Shown here: piece by piece, positions 18,557 through 26,651 of the stretch | How the letters are laid out: each line of letters begins with the position of its first letter | How positions within the stretch are numbered: position 1 is the stretch's first letter | NCBI GenBank assembly: GCA_035264885.1 | Contig: DATFPK010000013.1 | Coordinates: 1-31,253 of the forward strand | Length of the DNA: 31,253 nucleotides | Source: DATFPK01 sp035264885 | GTDB lineage: Bacteria > Actinomycetota > Thermoleophilia > Solirubrobacterales > 70-9 | Direction: 5' to 3' | Made by a program: the position numbers and the translations under genes | The notes under the pieces: generated by a model | Databases searched by the model: none | Seen by the model: the letters and a program-made list of their open reading frames with translations, nothing else | Told to the model about the DNA's origin: nothing

Positions 18557-18639
18557 CGGCTCGCCGGAGGACTCTCCGCTGCAAGCACGACAGAACGAGG
18601 GCTGGCAGGGCGCCCGAGCGGGGCCTACCGCACCGTGAT

Positions 18640-20088
18640 TCAGCCCAGGTTCACCATCACGTGCTTGACCTGCGTGTAGTCCTCCAGCGAGTACATCGAC
18701 AGGTCCTTGCCGTAGCCGGACTGCTTGTAGCCGCCGTGCGGCATCTCCGACGTGATCGGAAGGTGGTCATTGACCCAGACGGCACCGAACTGGAGGCGCC
18801 GGGCCACCCGCATCGCGCGGCCGACGTCGCGGGTCCAGACCGAGGAGGCGAGCCCGTAGCGCGTGCCGTTGGCCCACTCGACCGCCTTGTCCTCGTCCGA
18901 GAACTGCTGGACCGTGATCACCGGCCCGAAGATCTCGTTCTGGATCATCTCGTCGTCCTGCTCGAGGTTGGCGACGACCGAGGGCTCGTAGTAGAAACCG
19001 GGCCGGTCGGCCCGCTGGCCGCCGGTCACGACCTCCGCATGGCCGGGCTTGCGCTCGATGAACCCCTCGACCCGCTCGAGCTGGCGCTCCGAGTTGACCG
19101 GACCGAGGGTCGTCGACTCGTCGGTGGTATCACCGATGACAAGTCCCTTGGCCTGCTCGGTGAGTCCGTTGACGACATCGTCGTACACGCCCTTCGACGC
19201 GAGCACCCGGGTGGCCGCCGTGCAGTCCTGACCGGCGTTGTAGTAGCCGGTGCCCGCGATCGTCTCCATCGCCGTCTCCATGTCGACGTCGTCGAAGACG
19301 ACCACGGGGGCCTTGCCGCCGAGCTCGAGGTGGACCCGCTTGAGGGTGTCGGCCGCGGCCCCCGCGATCCACTTGCCGGTCTCCGGCGATCCGGTCAGCG
19401 AGACGATCCCGACCCCCGGGTGCGTGACGAGGCTCGCGCCCGCGGGCTCGCCGTGGCCTCCGATCGCGTTGAAGACGCCGGGCGGAAGGATCTCGGCCTC
19501 CGCGATCCACTCGGCCAGCTTCAGCGTCGAGACCGGCGTCGTCTCAGCCGGCTTCAGCACGACCGTGTTGCCGGCGCCGAGCGCCGGGCCGATCTTCCAG
19601 ATGGCCATCATCAGCGGGTAGTTCCAGGGGGTGATCTGGCCGGCGACGCCGATCGGCTCCCGGCGGACCATCGAGGTGTAGCCCTCGAGGTACTCGCCCG
19701 CCGCCTTCCCCTCGAGGTTGCGGGCGGCCCCGGCGAAGAACCGGAGGTTGTCGGCCATGAAGGGGATCTCGTCCTCGAGGAACGCCTTGCGCGGCTTGCC
19801 GGCGTCGGCGGCCTCGAGGTCGGCGATCTCGTCGGCTCGTTCTTCGATGAGGTCGGCGGTCTTCAGCAACGCCGTCATCCGGTCCATCGGCATCGCGGCG
19901 CCCCATGCCGCGAACGCGTTCTGCGCGGCCTCGACGGCCCGGTTGACGTCCTCCTGGGTCGAGAGCGGGGCCTCCGCGATCGGTTCGCCGGTCGACGGGT
20001 CGATCACGTCCTCGGTCCGCCCCTCGGCCGGGTCGACCGGTTCGCCGTTGATGACGTTCTTCAGCTGGGTCTTGGTTGCCGTTGCCAT
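18640..20088 (-). CDS. patD: 4-aminobutanal (gamma-aminobutyraldehyde) dehydrogenase, PatD-like
   Basis: 482 residues, normal for the NAD-dependent ALDH superfamily. Catalytic N156 (PWNYP), E255 (ELGGKAP) and C289 (YYNAGQDCTA) are all present. Long stretches resemble my memory of E. coli PatD: EYLEGYTSM, LKPAETTP, GYYNAGQDCTAA, SEMPHGG, SGYGKD and LEDYTQVKHVMV. It should oxidise 4-aminobutanal from putrescine to GABA. ATG 20088 follows CGGAGGAGAAG. It is the last gene of the minus-strand operon, 16 bases after alanine dehydrogenase. Confidence 0.88.
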   Translation of the reverse strand: MATATKTQLKNVINGEPVDPAEGRTEDVIDPSTGEPIAEAPLSTQEDVNRAVEAAQNAFAAWGAAMPMDRMTALLKTADLIEERADEIADLEAADAGKPRKAFLEDEIPFMADNLRFFAGAARNLEGKAAGEYLEGYTSMVRREPIGVAGQITPWNYPLMMAIWKIGPALGAGNTVVLKPAETTPVSTLKLAEWIAEAEILPPGVFNAIGGHGEPAGASLVTHPGVGIVSLTGSPETGKWIAGAAADTLKRVHLELGGKAPVVVFDDVDMETAMETIAGTGYYNAGQDCTAATRVLASKGVYDDVVNGLTEQAKGLVIGDTTDESTTLGPVNSERQLERVEGFIERKPGHAEVVTGGQRADRPGFYYEPSVVANLEQDDEMIQNEIFGPVITVQQFSDEDKAVEWANGTRYGLASSVWTRDVGRAMRVARRLQFGAVWVNDHLPITSEMPHGGYKQSGYGKDLSMYSLEDYTQVKHVMVNLG

Positions 20089-20104
20089 GCTTCTCCTCCG
20101 TCGC

Positions 20105-21235
20105 TCAGTTTGCGGTTTGCAGTTGCAGCGCCTCCTCGACGGGCGCGTGCTCGTGCCCGGTCGCCTCGGCCACGGCCGGGTGGGTCACCCGGCCGTTCGC
20201 GACGTTCACGCCGGGACGGAGGCCGGAGTCGCGGCGCAGCGCTTCCTCCAGGCCCAGCGTCGCCAGCTTGACCGCGTAGGGCATAGTCGCATTCGTCAGC
20301 GCCTGGGTCGAGGTGATCGGGACCGCGCCCGGCATGTTCGCGACGCAGTAGTGGATGATCCCGTCGACCTCGTAGGTCGGGTCCCGGTGGGCGGTCGGAC
20401 GCGAGGTCTCAAAGCAGCCGCCCTGGTCGATCGCGACGTCCACCAGCACCGCTCCGGGCTTCATCAGCGCGAGTTGCTCGCGCCGGATCACCCGAGGCGC
20501 GCGGGCGCCGTGGACCAGGACAGCTCCGATCACGAGATCGGCCGCCGGAAGTCGCTCCTCGATCGAGAGGACGTTCGAGAAGACGGTCGAGCAGCGGCCG
20601 TTGAAGATGACGTCGAGCTCGCGCAGCCGGTCGATCGACGTGTCGTACACGAAGACGTCCGCCTCCATCCCGATCGCGATGAAGGCGGCGTTCATTCCCA
20701 CCACGCCGCCGCCGATCACCATCACGTTGGCAGCGGCGACGCCGGGCACCCCGCCGAGCAGGATTCCGCGCCCGCCGAGCGGTTTCTCGAGCATGAAGGC
20801 GCCTGCCTGGGTGGCGATCTTGCCCGCGATCTCGCTCATCGGCGCGAGCAGGGGCAGGCGCCCCTGCGTGTCCTCGACCGTCTCGTAGGCGATGCAGATC
20901 GCGCCAGAGTCGACGAGCGCGCGGGTCTGCTCGGGGTCGGGGGCGAGGTGCAGGTACGTGAATAGGAGTTGCCCGGGGCGGAGCCGGGCGATCTCCTCGG
21001 GCTGGAGCTCCTTGACGTGGAGGATCATCTCGGCCTCGGCGAAGACGTCCTCCGGCGCCGTCACGATCCGCGCCCCCTGGGCCTCGTAGTCGCCGTCGGT
21101 GATCGCGCTGCCGGCCCCCGCGCCGGTCTCGACCAGAACCTCGTTGTCGTGCTCGACCATCTCGCGGACGCCGGCCGGCGTGACCGCGACGCGGTACTCG
21201 TCCTCCTTGATCTCGCGAACGATCCCGATCCTCAT
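20105..21235 (-). CDS. ald: Alanine dehydrogenase
   Basis: 376 residues, the usual size. It interconverts alanine with pyruvate, ammonium and NADH. The catalytic residues fall at canonical positions: R15 (EYRVA), K75 (HVKELQPEE) and H96 (YLHLAPD). The NAD site is VMVIGGGVVGMNAA; NMPGAVPITST is the family C-terminal motif. ATG 21235 overlaps the stop of the upstream gene by 4 bases. In this operon the natural role would be to recycle alanine made by a pyruvate-dependent polyamine transaminase. Confidence 0.95.
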   Translation of the reverse strand: MRIGIVREIKEDEYRVAVTPAGVREMVEHDNEVLVETGAGAGSAITDGDYEAQGARIVTAPEDVFAEAEMILHVKELQPEEIARLRPGQLLFTYLHLAPDPEQTRALVDSGAICIAYETVEDTQGRLPLLAPMSEIAGKIATQAGAFMLEKPLGGRGILLGGVPGVAAANVMVIGGGVVGMNAAFIAIGMEADVFVYDTSIDRLRELDVIFNGRCSTVFSNVLSIEERLPAADLVIGAVLVHGARAPRVIRREQLALMKPGAVLVDVAIDQGGCFETSRPTAHRDPTYEVDGIIHYCVANMPGAVPITSTQALTNATMPYAVKLATLGLEEALRRDSGLRPGVNVANGRVTHPAVAEATGHEHAPVEEALQLQTAN

Positions 21236-22323
21236 GCCGCCACCCGTTCCTCGACCTCGACCGAGAACTCGCAGCCCCGCGTCCGAAGCTCGTCGAACAT
21301 CTGCTCCGGCGGCAGGCAGCGCTCCGGCGGCAGCGCCCCTCGCGCCGTCACCTCGCCGCGGGCGAGCAGGCGCACCGCTGCGGCGGCGGGCGACGCGGTC
21401 GACACGATGCCGCCGCCCAGTCCCCATTCGCGATGCGGAGGCGTCAGGCAGCGGATGCTCGCGTGCCGGCGCTCGCCGAGCGCCTCGACGGCGTGCACGG
21501 ACACGGTCTCGGGCGACTGCGGGACGGCGCGCTCGGCGGCGGCGCGGACCTCGTCGGGGGATGCGGAAGCCAGACGGCGCAGCGCGTCGAGCGCCGTCGG
21601 CGGCAGGCTGAGCCGGAAGCTGCACGCGGCGCAGCCGAAGCTCTCCCCGAAGGTGCGCAGCTCGGAATGGAGCGTGTGGATCGTGTCGCCGGCGCCGATC
21701 GGGTCGCCGAAGTCGTGGTGCCCGCCGTCGCTGAGCGGCTCGACCTCTTCGGGCTGGCCGTCCCGGAGGACGACGGGCGGCAGGGTCAGCTCGTCGAGCA
21801 GCGTTTCCAGGGCATATGGGAGGGCGAGGCCGTCCGGCGGCTTCAGGTCCCGGCCGGCCGCCAGCACGGTCATCTCCCGTGGCGTCTCGCCGAGCTCCTC
21901 GACCACCCGGGACCCCATCAGGTTCGTCTTGCCGGGACTCGATCCGATACCGAGCACCGCGAGGAGGCCGGCGTCGCGGAACTCGCGGTCTAGCCCGAGC
22001 TGCTCTCCCGTCACGTGGTAGAGGCCGCCCAGGTCGAGATAGTGGGCGCCGGCGGCGAGCGCTGCGCGCATCGCCTCGAGGTTGATCCGATAGCTGGCCG
22101 AGTTGACCAGAGCGTCGATCCCCTCGAGCTCACGCTCGAGGCCGCTGCGGGCGTCGGCCTGGCGGGCCTCGGCCTTGCCCAGCCCCTGCGCAGCCGCGAC
22201 CTGCGCGGCGACGTCGCCGCGCAGGTCGAGCAGGAGGATCGACTCGACCTCCTCGGAGTCGGCGACGTCACGGACGATCGCCGGCGCGATCGTCCCCGCC
22301 GCTCCCAGAACCGCCACCTTCAC
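21232..22323 (-). CDS. Saccharopine dehydrogenase-like NAD(P)-dependent oxidoreductase, substrate unknown
   Basis: 363 residues. The Rossmann motif is VAVLGAAGTIAPAIV at the N-terminus. Downstream, NLEAMRAALAAGAHYLDLGG and GIGSSPGKTNLMG match the saccharopine dehydrogenase family pattern (a conserved dinucleotide-proximal helix, then PGxTN). The C-terminal domain has the mixed fold of that family but I cannot assign substrate residues. GTG 22323 overlaps the PucR stop (GTGA) and the stop overlaps ald (ATGA), so it is tightly embedded. Candidates include saccharopine or carboxyspermidine-type imine/secondary-amine chemistry; neither is shown by the sequence. Confidence 0.75.
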   Translation of the reverse strand: MKVAVLGAAGTIAPAIVRDVADSEEVESILLLDLRGDVAAQVAAAQGLGKAEARQADARSGLERELEGIDALVNSASYRINLEAMRAALAAGAHYLDLGGLYHVTGEQLGLDREFRDAGLLAVLGIGSSPGKTNLMGSRVVEELGETPREMTVLAAGRDLKPPDGLALPYALETLLDELTLPPVVLRDGQPEEVEPLSDGGHHDFGDPIGAGDTIHTLHSELRTFGESFGCAACSFRLSLPPTALDALRRLASASPDEVRAAAERAVPQSPETVSVHAVEALGERRHASIRCLTPPHREWGLGGGIVSTASPAAAAVRLLARGEVTARGALPPERCLPPEQMFDELRTRGCEFSVEVEERVAA

Positions 22324-23876
22324 GCGACGAGCTCCCGCGCCCTGAGCGCGAGCCAGAACTCGATCCGGTCGTGGGCGCGCCCGAGGTCGCGACCGGTCAG
22401 CTCCTCGACCTTGCGCATCCTGTAGCGCAGCGTGTGGCGGTGGCAGAAGACCTCGCGCGCGGCGCGCTCCCACTGCCCGTTGTGCTCGATGAACGCCTCG
22501 AGCGAGCGCAGCAGCTCGCCGCCGTACTCCGCATCGCCGTTCTCGATCGGACCGAGGACGCTCTCGCAGTAGAGCCGCAGCGCGTCGTCGTCCTGGACCG
22601 AGAGCAGCAGGGTGAAAGCGCCGAGGTCCCGCCACGACGCGACCTCCGGCGCGTCGCCGTTGGCGATCGCCGTGGCCTCCAGCGCGCAGCGGGCCTCGTG
22701 GAAGGCGCGGCGCAGGTCCTCGGGGGGGCCCGGCCGGCTCGCCGCGGCGCGCACCGCCCCCCGGTCGGCGGCGAGCGCCCGCCTCGCCTCGACCGCGGTG
22801 TCCACCGGCTCGCGGTCGCCGGCGTCGACGACCGCGCACAGGCGCTCGCGCCCGCCGGCGGAGTGCGGCGCGACGACGGCGGGGCAGCCGGCGGCGGCGA
22901 GGTGGCTCTCGAGCGACGCCTCGGCCGCGTGGGGATCGTCCAGGCCGAAGATCAGGACCGCGGTCTCCGCGCCGATCCCGAAGGGCTCGAGACGGCGGCG
23001 CAGCTCGGCGGGCTCGAGACGGCCGCTGAGCGCACCGGCCAGGACGTCGCCGGCGAGCCGGCGCTCGGTCTCGCGGGCGACCCGGCGGCGCATCAACTCG
23101 AGCGCGACGATGGCCACCGCCTGCTGGAGGATCAGGCGCTCGAAGTCGCCGAGCGCGTCCGAGTCGCGGATCACCGCGACCCATGCCTGGGGCGGGCCCC
23201 CGCCGGGCGAGACGACGGGGTGCGCGAGGGCGCGCCCCGCGATCGCGGAGTGGGCGGGCACGAACGGCTGCCCGTCGGAGTCGTGGGCGGCGACCTCGTG
23301 GCGCAGGCTCGCCGAGGCCTCGGCGCTCAGCTCGCGGCGGAAGCCGCGGCCGGCGAGGCGCTCGCCGCGGCCGTCGAGGACCAGGACCGTGCCCCCGACC
23401 GCCGACGCGATCGTCGCGGTGATCTGGTCGAGGCCGCGCTCCTCGAGGACGAGCCGCTCGAGCCGCCGCTGCACCGCGATGCCGCGCTGCAGTACCTCGT
23501 ACTGCTCGTTGACCAGCCGCGCGAACGCCTTCTCGGTGATCGCGATGAACGGCATCGAGTACGGCACCTCGAACAGAGGGAACTCCTGCTTGCGGGCCTC
23601 GTCGACCAGCGCCTTCGGCAGCTTTCCGTGGTCGAAGCCGGTGCCGAGCCCGAGCCCGGCGAGGTTGTGCCGAGCCAGCCGCCTGACGAAGGCGCGCTGC
23701 TTCGCCGCGTTGTCGAGCGGGATCCCCGTGGTCAGCATCAACTCCCCGCCCGAGAGGAACGGGGTGGGGTCCTCGAGCTCGGAGATGTGGACCCAGCGGA
23801 CCGGGTTCTCCGCGCCCTGCTCGCCGGCGGCGAGCTCCAGGCCGAGCTCATCGAGCAGGCTCTGGACCGTCAGCAT
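22320..23876 (-). CDS. PucR family transcriptional regulator
   Basis: 518 residues. The N-terminal PucR/purine-catabolism domain starts MLTVQSLLDELGLEL and has WVHISELEDPTPFLSGGELMLTTG; a central less conserved sensor region follows. The C-terminal HTH_30 domain is visible as ERAAREVFCHRHTLRYRMRK about 40 residues from the end. Family members regulate catabolism of nitrogen compounds such as purines, GABA and polyamines. It lies 6 bases after the aminotransferase and overlaps the next gene, so it is probably co-expressed with its targets (autoregulation). The palindromes at 25359-25402 are the natural candidates for its binding site. Confidence 0.9.
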   Translation of the reverse strand: MLTVQSLLDELGLELAAGEQGAENPVRWVHISELEDPTPFLSGGELMLTTGIPLDNAAKQRAFVRRLARHNLAGLGLGTGFDHGKLPKALVDEARKQEFPLFEVPYSMPFIAITEKAFARLVNEQYEVLQRGIAVQRRLERLVLEERGLDQITATIASAVGGTVLVLDGRGERLAGRGFRRELSAEASASLRHEVAAHDSDGQPFVPAHSAIAGRALAHPVVSPGGGPPQAWVAVIRDSDALGDFERLILQQAVAIVALELMRRRVARETERRLAGDVLAGALSGRLEPAELRRRLEPFGIGAETAVLIFGLDDPHAAEASLESHLAAAGCPAVVAPHSAGGRERLCAVVDAGDREPVDTAVEARRALAADRGAVRAAASRPGPPEDLRRAFHEARCALEATAIANGDAPEVASWRDLGAFTLLLSVQDDDALRLYCESVLGPIENGDAEYGGELLRSLEAFIEHNGQWERAAREVFCHRHTLRYRMRKVEELTGRDLGRAHDRIEFWLALRARELVA

Positions 23877-23882
23877 CGTCGC

Positions 23883-25265
23883 CTACTTGTGGATCCGGTC
23901 CCAGGCCTCGGTCAGCACCGCGCGCAGGACCTCCCGGATTTCCTCGAACTGCTGGGTGTCGGCAATCAGCGGCGGCGCCAGCTGGATCACGGGGTCACCG
24001 CGGTCGTCGGCGCGGCAGATCAGACCGCGGTGGTAGAGCTCACCGGAGAGGAAGCCCCGCAGCAGGTCCTCGGACTCCTCGTCCTCGAAGCTCTCCTTGG
24101 TGCCCTGGTCCTTGACCAGCTCGATCGCGTGGAAGAACCCCGCGCCGCGAACGTCGCCGACGATCGGGATGTCGCGCAGCGACTCGAGCATGTCGCGGAA
24201 CTCGCCCTCCTTGCGGAGCACGTGCCCGCAGAGGTCCTCGCGCTCGAAGACGTCGAGGTTGGCCATCGCGACCGCCGCCGCGACCGGATGACCGGCGAAC
24301 GTGAACCCGTGGGCGAACATCGACTTGCCGCTCGAGAACGGCTCGTAGACCTTCTCCGACGCGATCATCGCGCCCATCGGCGCGTAGGCGGAGGTCAGCG
24401 CCTTGGCCGTGGTGATGATGTCCGGTAGATACCCGTAGCGCTCGCTGCCGAAGTAGTGGCCGAGGCGGCCCCACGAGCAGATCACCTCGTCTGAGATCAG
24501 CAGGACGTCGTGCCGGTCGCAGATCTCGCGGACTCGCTGGAAGTAGCCCTCGGGGGGCACGAAGCAGCCGCCGGCGTTCTGGACCGGCTCGAGGATGACC
24601 GCGGCCACCGTCTCCGGGCCCTCGAACTCGATCCGCTCCTCGATCTTGTCGGCCGGCCAGAGCGGATCCCGCCCCTCGGGCCAGTGGTAGGTGTTCGTGT
24701 TCGGCACGTGGCACCCGCCCGGCGCGAGCGGCTCGAACTGGGAGCGGAGGTTCGTGATCCCGGTGGCCGACAGGGCTCCGAGCGAGGTGCCGTGGTAGGC
24801 GATCTCGCGGGCGATGACCTTGTGCTTCTGGCCCTTGCCGTGCATGCGGTGGTAGTTGCGGGCGAGCTTCAACGCCGACTCGACCGCCTCCGAGCCGCCC
24901 GAGGTGAAGAACACGCGGTTCAGGTCGCCGGGCGTCAGCGATGCGATCCGCGCCGCGAGCTCGATCGCCCGCGGGTGCGCGTAGCTCCAGATGACCTGGA
25001 AGTCGAGCTCCTCGACCTGGCGCGCGGCTGCCTCGCCGAGCTCGGCGCGGCCGTGGCCGGCGTTGACGCAGAAGAGGCCGGAGAGCCCGTCGAGGTAACG
25101 GTTGCCGTGCTCGTCGTAGAGGTAGCACCCCTCGCCGCGGGTGATGATCGGCATCTCACCCTGCTCGTAGGCGCCCATCCGCGCGAAGTGCAGCCAGAGG
25201 TGACGCTTGGCCAGCTCCTGAAGGCTGGTGTCGGTACCGCTGGCTGTCTGCGGCGCTATGGCCAT
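23883..25265 (-). CDS. Class III (omega) aminotransferase, probably polyamine:pyruvate
   Basis: 460 residues, PLP-dependent fold type I. Residues: TSGGSEAVESA (121-131) for phosphate binding, D259 (ISDEV) for the pyridine nitrogen, and the Schiff-base lysine K288 (TTAKALTS). GLSGLFCVNAGHGR near residue 61 and HFARMGAY near 26 are typical of the actinobacterial class III group sometimes labelled aspartate aminotransferase family. I infer putrescine or cadaverine plus pyruvate to aminoaldehyde plus alanine, because alanine dehydrogenase and a PatD-like enzyme follow. A beta-alanine or GABA transaminase is the alternative. ATG 25265 has GAGGAGGGA upstream. It is the first gene of the five-gene operon. 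Confidence 0.88.
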   Translation of the reverse strand: MAIAPQTASGTDTSLQELAKRHLWLHFARMGAYEQGEMPIITRGEGCYLYDEHGNRYLDGLSGLFCVNAGHGRAELGEAAARQVEELDFQVIWSYAHPRAIELAARIASLTPGDLNRVFFTSGGSEAVESALKLARNYHRMHGKGQKHKVIAREIAYHGTSLGALSATGITNLRSQFEPLAPGGCHVPNTNTYHWPEGRDPLWPADKIEERIEFEGPETVAAVILEPVQNAGGCFVPPEGYFQRVREICDRHDVLLISDEVICSWGRLGHYFGSERYGYLPDIITTAKALTSAYAPMGAMIASEKVYEPFSSGKSMFAHGFTFAGHPVAAAVAMANLDVFEREDLCGHVLRKEGEFRDMLESLRDIPIVGDVRGAGFFHAIELVKDQGTKESFEDEESEDLLRGFLSGELYHRGLICRADDRGDPVIQLAPPLIADTQQFEEIREVLRAVLTEAWDRIHK

Positions 25266-25358
25266 TCGCTCCCTCCTCGCTGTTTCTACGCTCTGGACAA
25301 CGTACGGCCGACATGCGACGCGCGCAAGCTCTCCTTGGGTCAAGCTTAGCCGCGGTGC

Positions 25359-25375
25359 TTGTACACAAAGTACAA
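25359..25375. promoter_or_regulatory. Perfect 17-bp palindrome, candidate operator
   Basis: TTGTACACAAAGTACAA is two perfect 6-bp arms around ACAAA. It is markedly AT-rich for this genome and sits 94 bases from the aminotransferase start and 155 from the second potA start. I did not see the arms repeated elsewhere in the window. Confidence 0.6.
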
Positions 25376-25386
25376 CCCGGCGGCTC

Positions 25387-25402
25387 CGGTTTAGGGAAAC
25401 CG
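25387..25402. promoter_or_regulatory. Second palindrome, candidate operator
   Basis: CGGTTT-AGGG-AAACCG is a perfect 6-bp inverted repeat 11 bases after the first one, with different arm sequence. Its edge is 4 bases before the TTGTGC -35-like hexamer of the plus-strand promoter. Confidence 0.5.
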
Positions 25403-25406
25403 ACCC

Positions 25407-25436
25407 TTGTGCCGGGCTTGACCACCGCCTTAGCCT
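25407..25436 (+). promoter_or_regulatory. Candidate promoter for the second Pot operon
   Basis: TTGTGC (25407-25412), 18-base spacer, TAGCCT (25431-25436). A second, better -10 (TAGATT, 25511-25516) lies 13 bases before the TTG start and may be the true one; neither has strong support. Confidence 0.3.
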
Positions 25437-25529
25437 CAGCGGCCAAGCGACCGCCGTCGGGGCGGACGCCGGGGAAGGAGAGCTCCGCGGGAGCGATGAA
25501 GACGTGTCGATAGATTTCGGGCGGGCCAG

Positions 25530-26651
25530 TTGAACGAACAGCCCGGCATAGAGCTGAGATCCGTCACCAAGCGCTTCGGCGACTTCACCGCCGTCGACGG
25601 TCTCAGCCTGTCGATCGCGCCGGGCGAGTTCTTCACCCTGCTCGGGCCGAGCGGCTGCGGCAAGACGACGACGCTGCGGATGGTCGCCGGCTTCGAGGAG
25701 GCGACGGAGGGGGAGGTCCTGATCGAGGGTGAGGACGTCGCCGCCCTCCCGCCCCACAAGCGGCCCACCAACACCGTCTTTCAGAGCTACGCCCTCTTCC
25801 CCCACCTCAACGTTCGCGACAACGTCGCCTTCGGCCTGAAGCGCAAGAAGGTCGATTCCGGCGAGATCGACCAGCGGGTCGGGCAGGAGCTCGAGCGGGT
25901 CGGGCTCGCCGACGCGGCGAACCGGCGCCCCAACCAGCTCTCCGGCGGCCAGCAGCAGCGGGTGGCCCTCGCGCGGGCGCTGGTGAACCTGCCCAAGGTG
26001 CTGCTGCTCGACGAGCCTCTCGGCGCGCTCGACCTGAAGCTGCGCAAGGGCCTACAGGTCGAGCTGAAGCGGATCCAGCGCGAGGTCGGGATCACGTTCG
26101 TCTACGTGACGCACGACCAGGAGGAGGCGTTGACGATGTCGGACCGGATCGCGGTCATGAACCACGGGCGGGTCGAGCAGGTCGATGACCCGGAGTCCGT
26201 CTACGAGCGGCCCGCGACGACCTTCGTCGCCGGTTTCATCGGGGTCTCGAACCTGATCCCGGCGACGGTGGAGGACCGTGGGGCCGTCCGGCTCGAGAAC
26301 GGGCCGACGGTCGAGGTTGCCTCACCGAACGGCTTCGGACCCGGCGAGCGCTGCTACGCCGTGGTCCGCCCGGAGAAGCTGCGGATCGTGCCGGCCGAAT
26401 CCGCCAACGGGGAGCTGCCGAGCGTCGACGGGACGATCGAGAGCTCGCTCTATCTCGGCACCTCGACCCAAGTCGTCGTCGACCTGGGCGGAGACGTCAG
26501 GATGACCGTCCTGGTCCCGAACGCGGACGAGCGCGAGCGCCAGGCCCTGCCGGGCGCCGGCGCGCGTGTGAAGCTGAGCTGGCACCCGGAGCACATGCAC
26601 CTGGTCAGAGAAAGCGTTGACAAACCCGAGGAGGGAATTGCCGGTGACTGA
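25530..26651 (+). CDS. potA: Polyamine-type ABC transporter ATPase (PotA-like), second operon
   Basis: 373 residues. Walker A GPSGCGKTTT, Q-loop FQSYALFPH, signature LSGGQQQRVALARA, Walker B VLLLDEPLGALD and switch VTHDQEEA are complete; the C-terminal TOBE domain follows FIGVSNLIPATV with VRPEKL. Unlike the first copy it has no N-terminal extension. TTG 25530 is the earliest sensible start; the upstream Shine-Dalgarno is poor (GGGCGGG). The stop overlaps potD by 8 bases. It is divergent from the aminotransferase operon, so the shared region probably co-ordinates uptake with catabolism. Confidence 0.9.
   Translation: MNEQPGIELRSVTKRFGDFTAVDGLSLSIAPGEFFTLLGPSGCGKTTTLRMVAGFEEATEGEVLIEGEDVAALPPHKRPTNTVFQSYALFPHLNVRDNVAFGLKRKKVDSGEIDQRVGQELERVGLADAANRRPNQLSGGQQQRVALARALVNLPKVLLLDEPLGALDLKLRKGLQVELKRIQREVGITFVYVTHDQEEALTMSDRIAVMNHGRVEQVDDPESVYERPATTFVAGFIGVSNLIPATVEDRGAVRLENGPTVEVASPNGFGPGERCYAVVRPEKLRIVPAESANGELPSVDGTIESSLYLGTSTQVVVDLGGDVRMTVLVPNADERERQALPGAGARVKLSWHPEHMHLVRESVDKPEEGIAGD

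Noticed and set aside
18544..18588. Longer GTG start for the RTX protein
   Set aside because: It adds 15 residues including charged ones before the signal peptide and would start upstream of the TAAAGT box.
17122..20271. A 1049-codon plus-strand open frame across the RTX and aldehyde dehydrogenase genes
   Set aside because: It is antisense to two well-supported genes, has low-complexity Val/Asp/Arg-rich translation and no recognisable domain; it is an artefact of GC-rich codon use.
22371..24428. A 685-codon plus-strand open frame across the PucR and aminotransferase genes
   Set aside because: Antisense shadow spanning two real genes and their junction.
25266..25529. A riboswitch or small gene in the divergent region
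   Set aside because: I saw palindromes and promoter-like boxes but no conserved riboswitch elements, and short open frames there have no Shine-Dalgarno or family resemblance.
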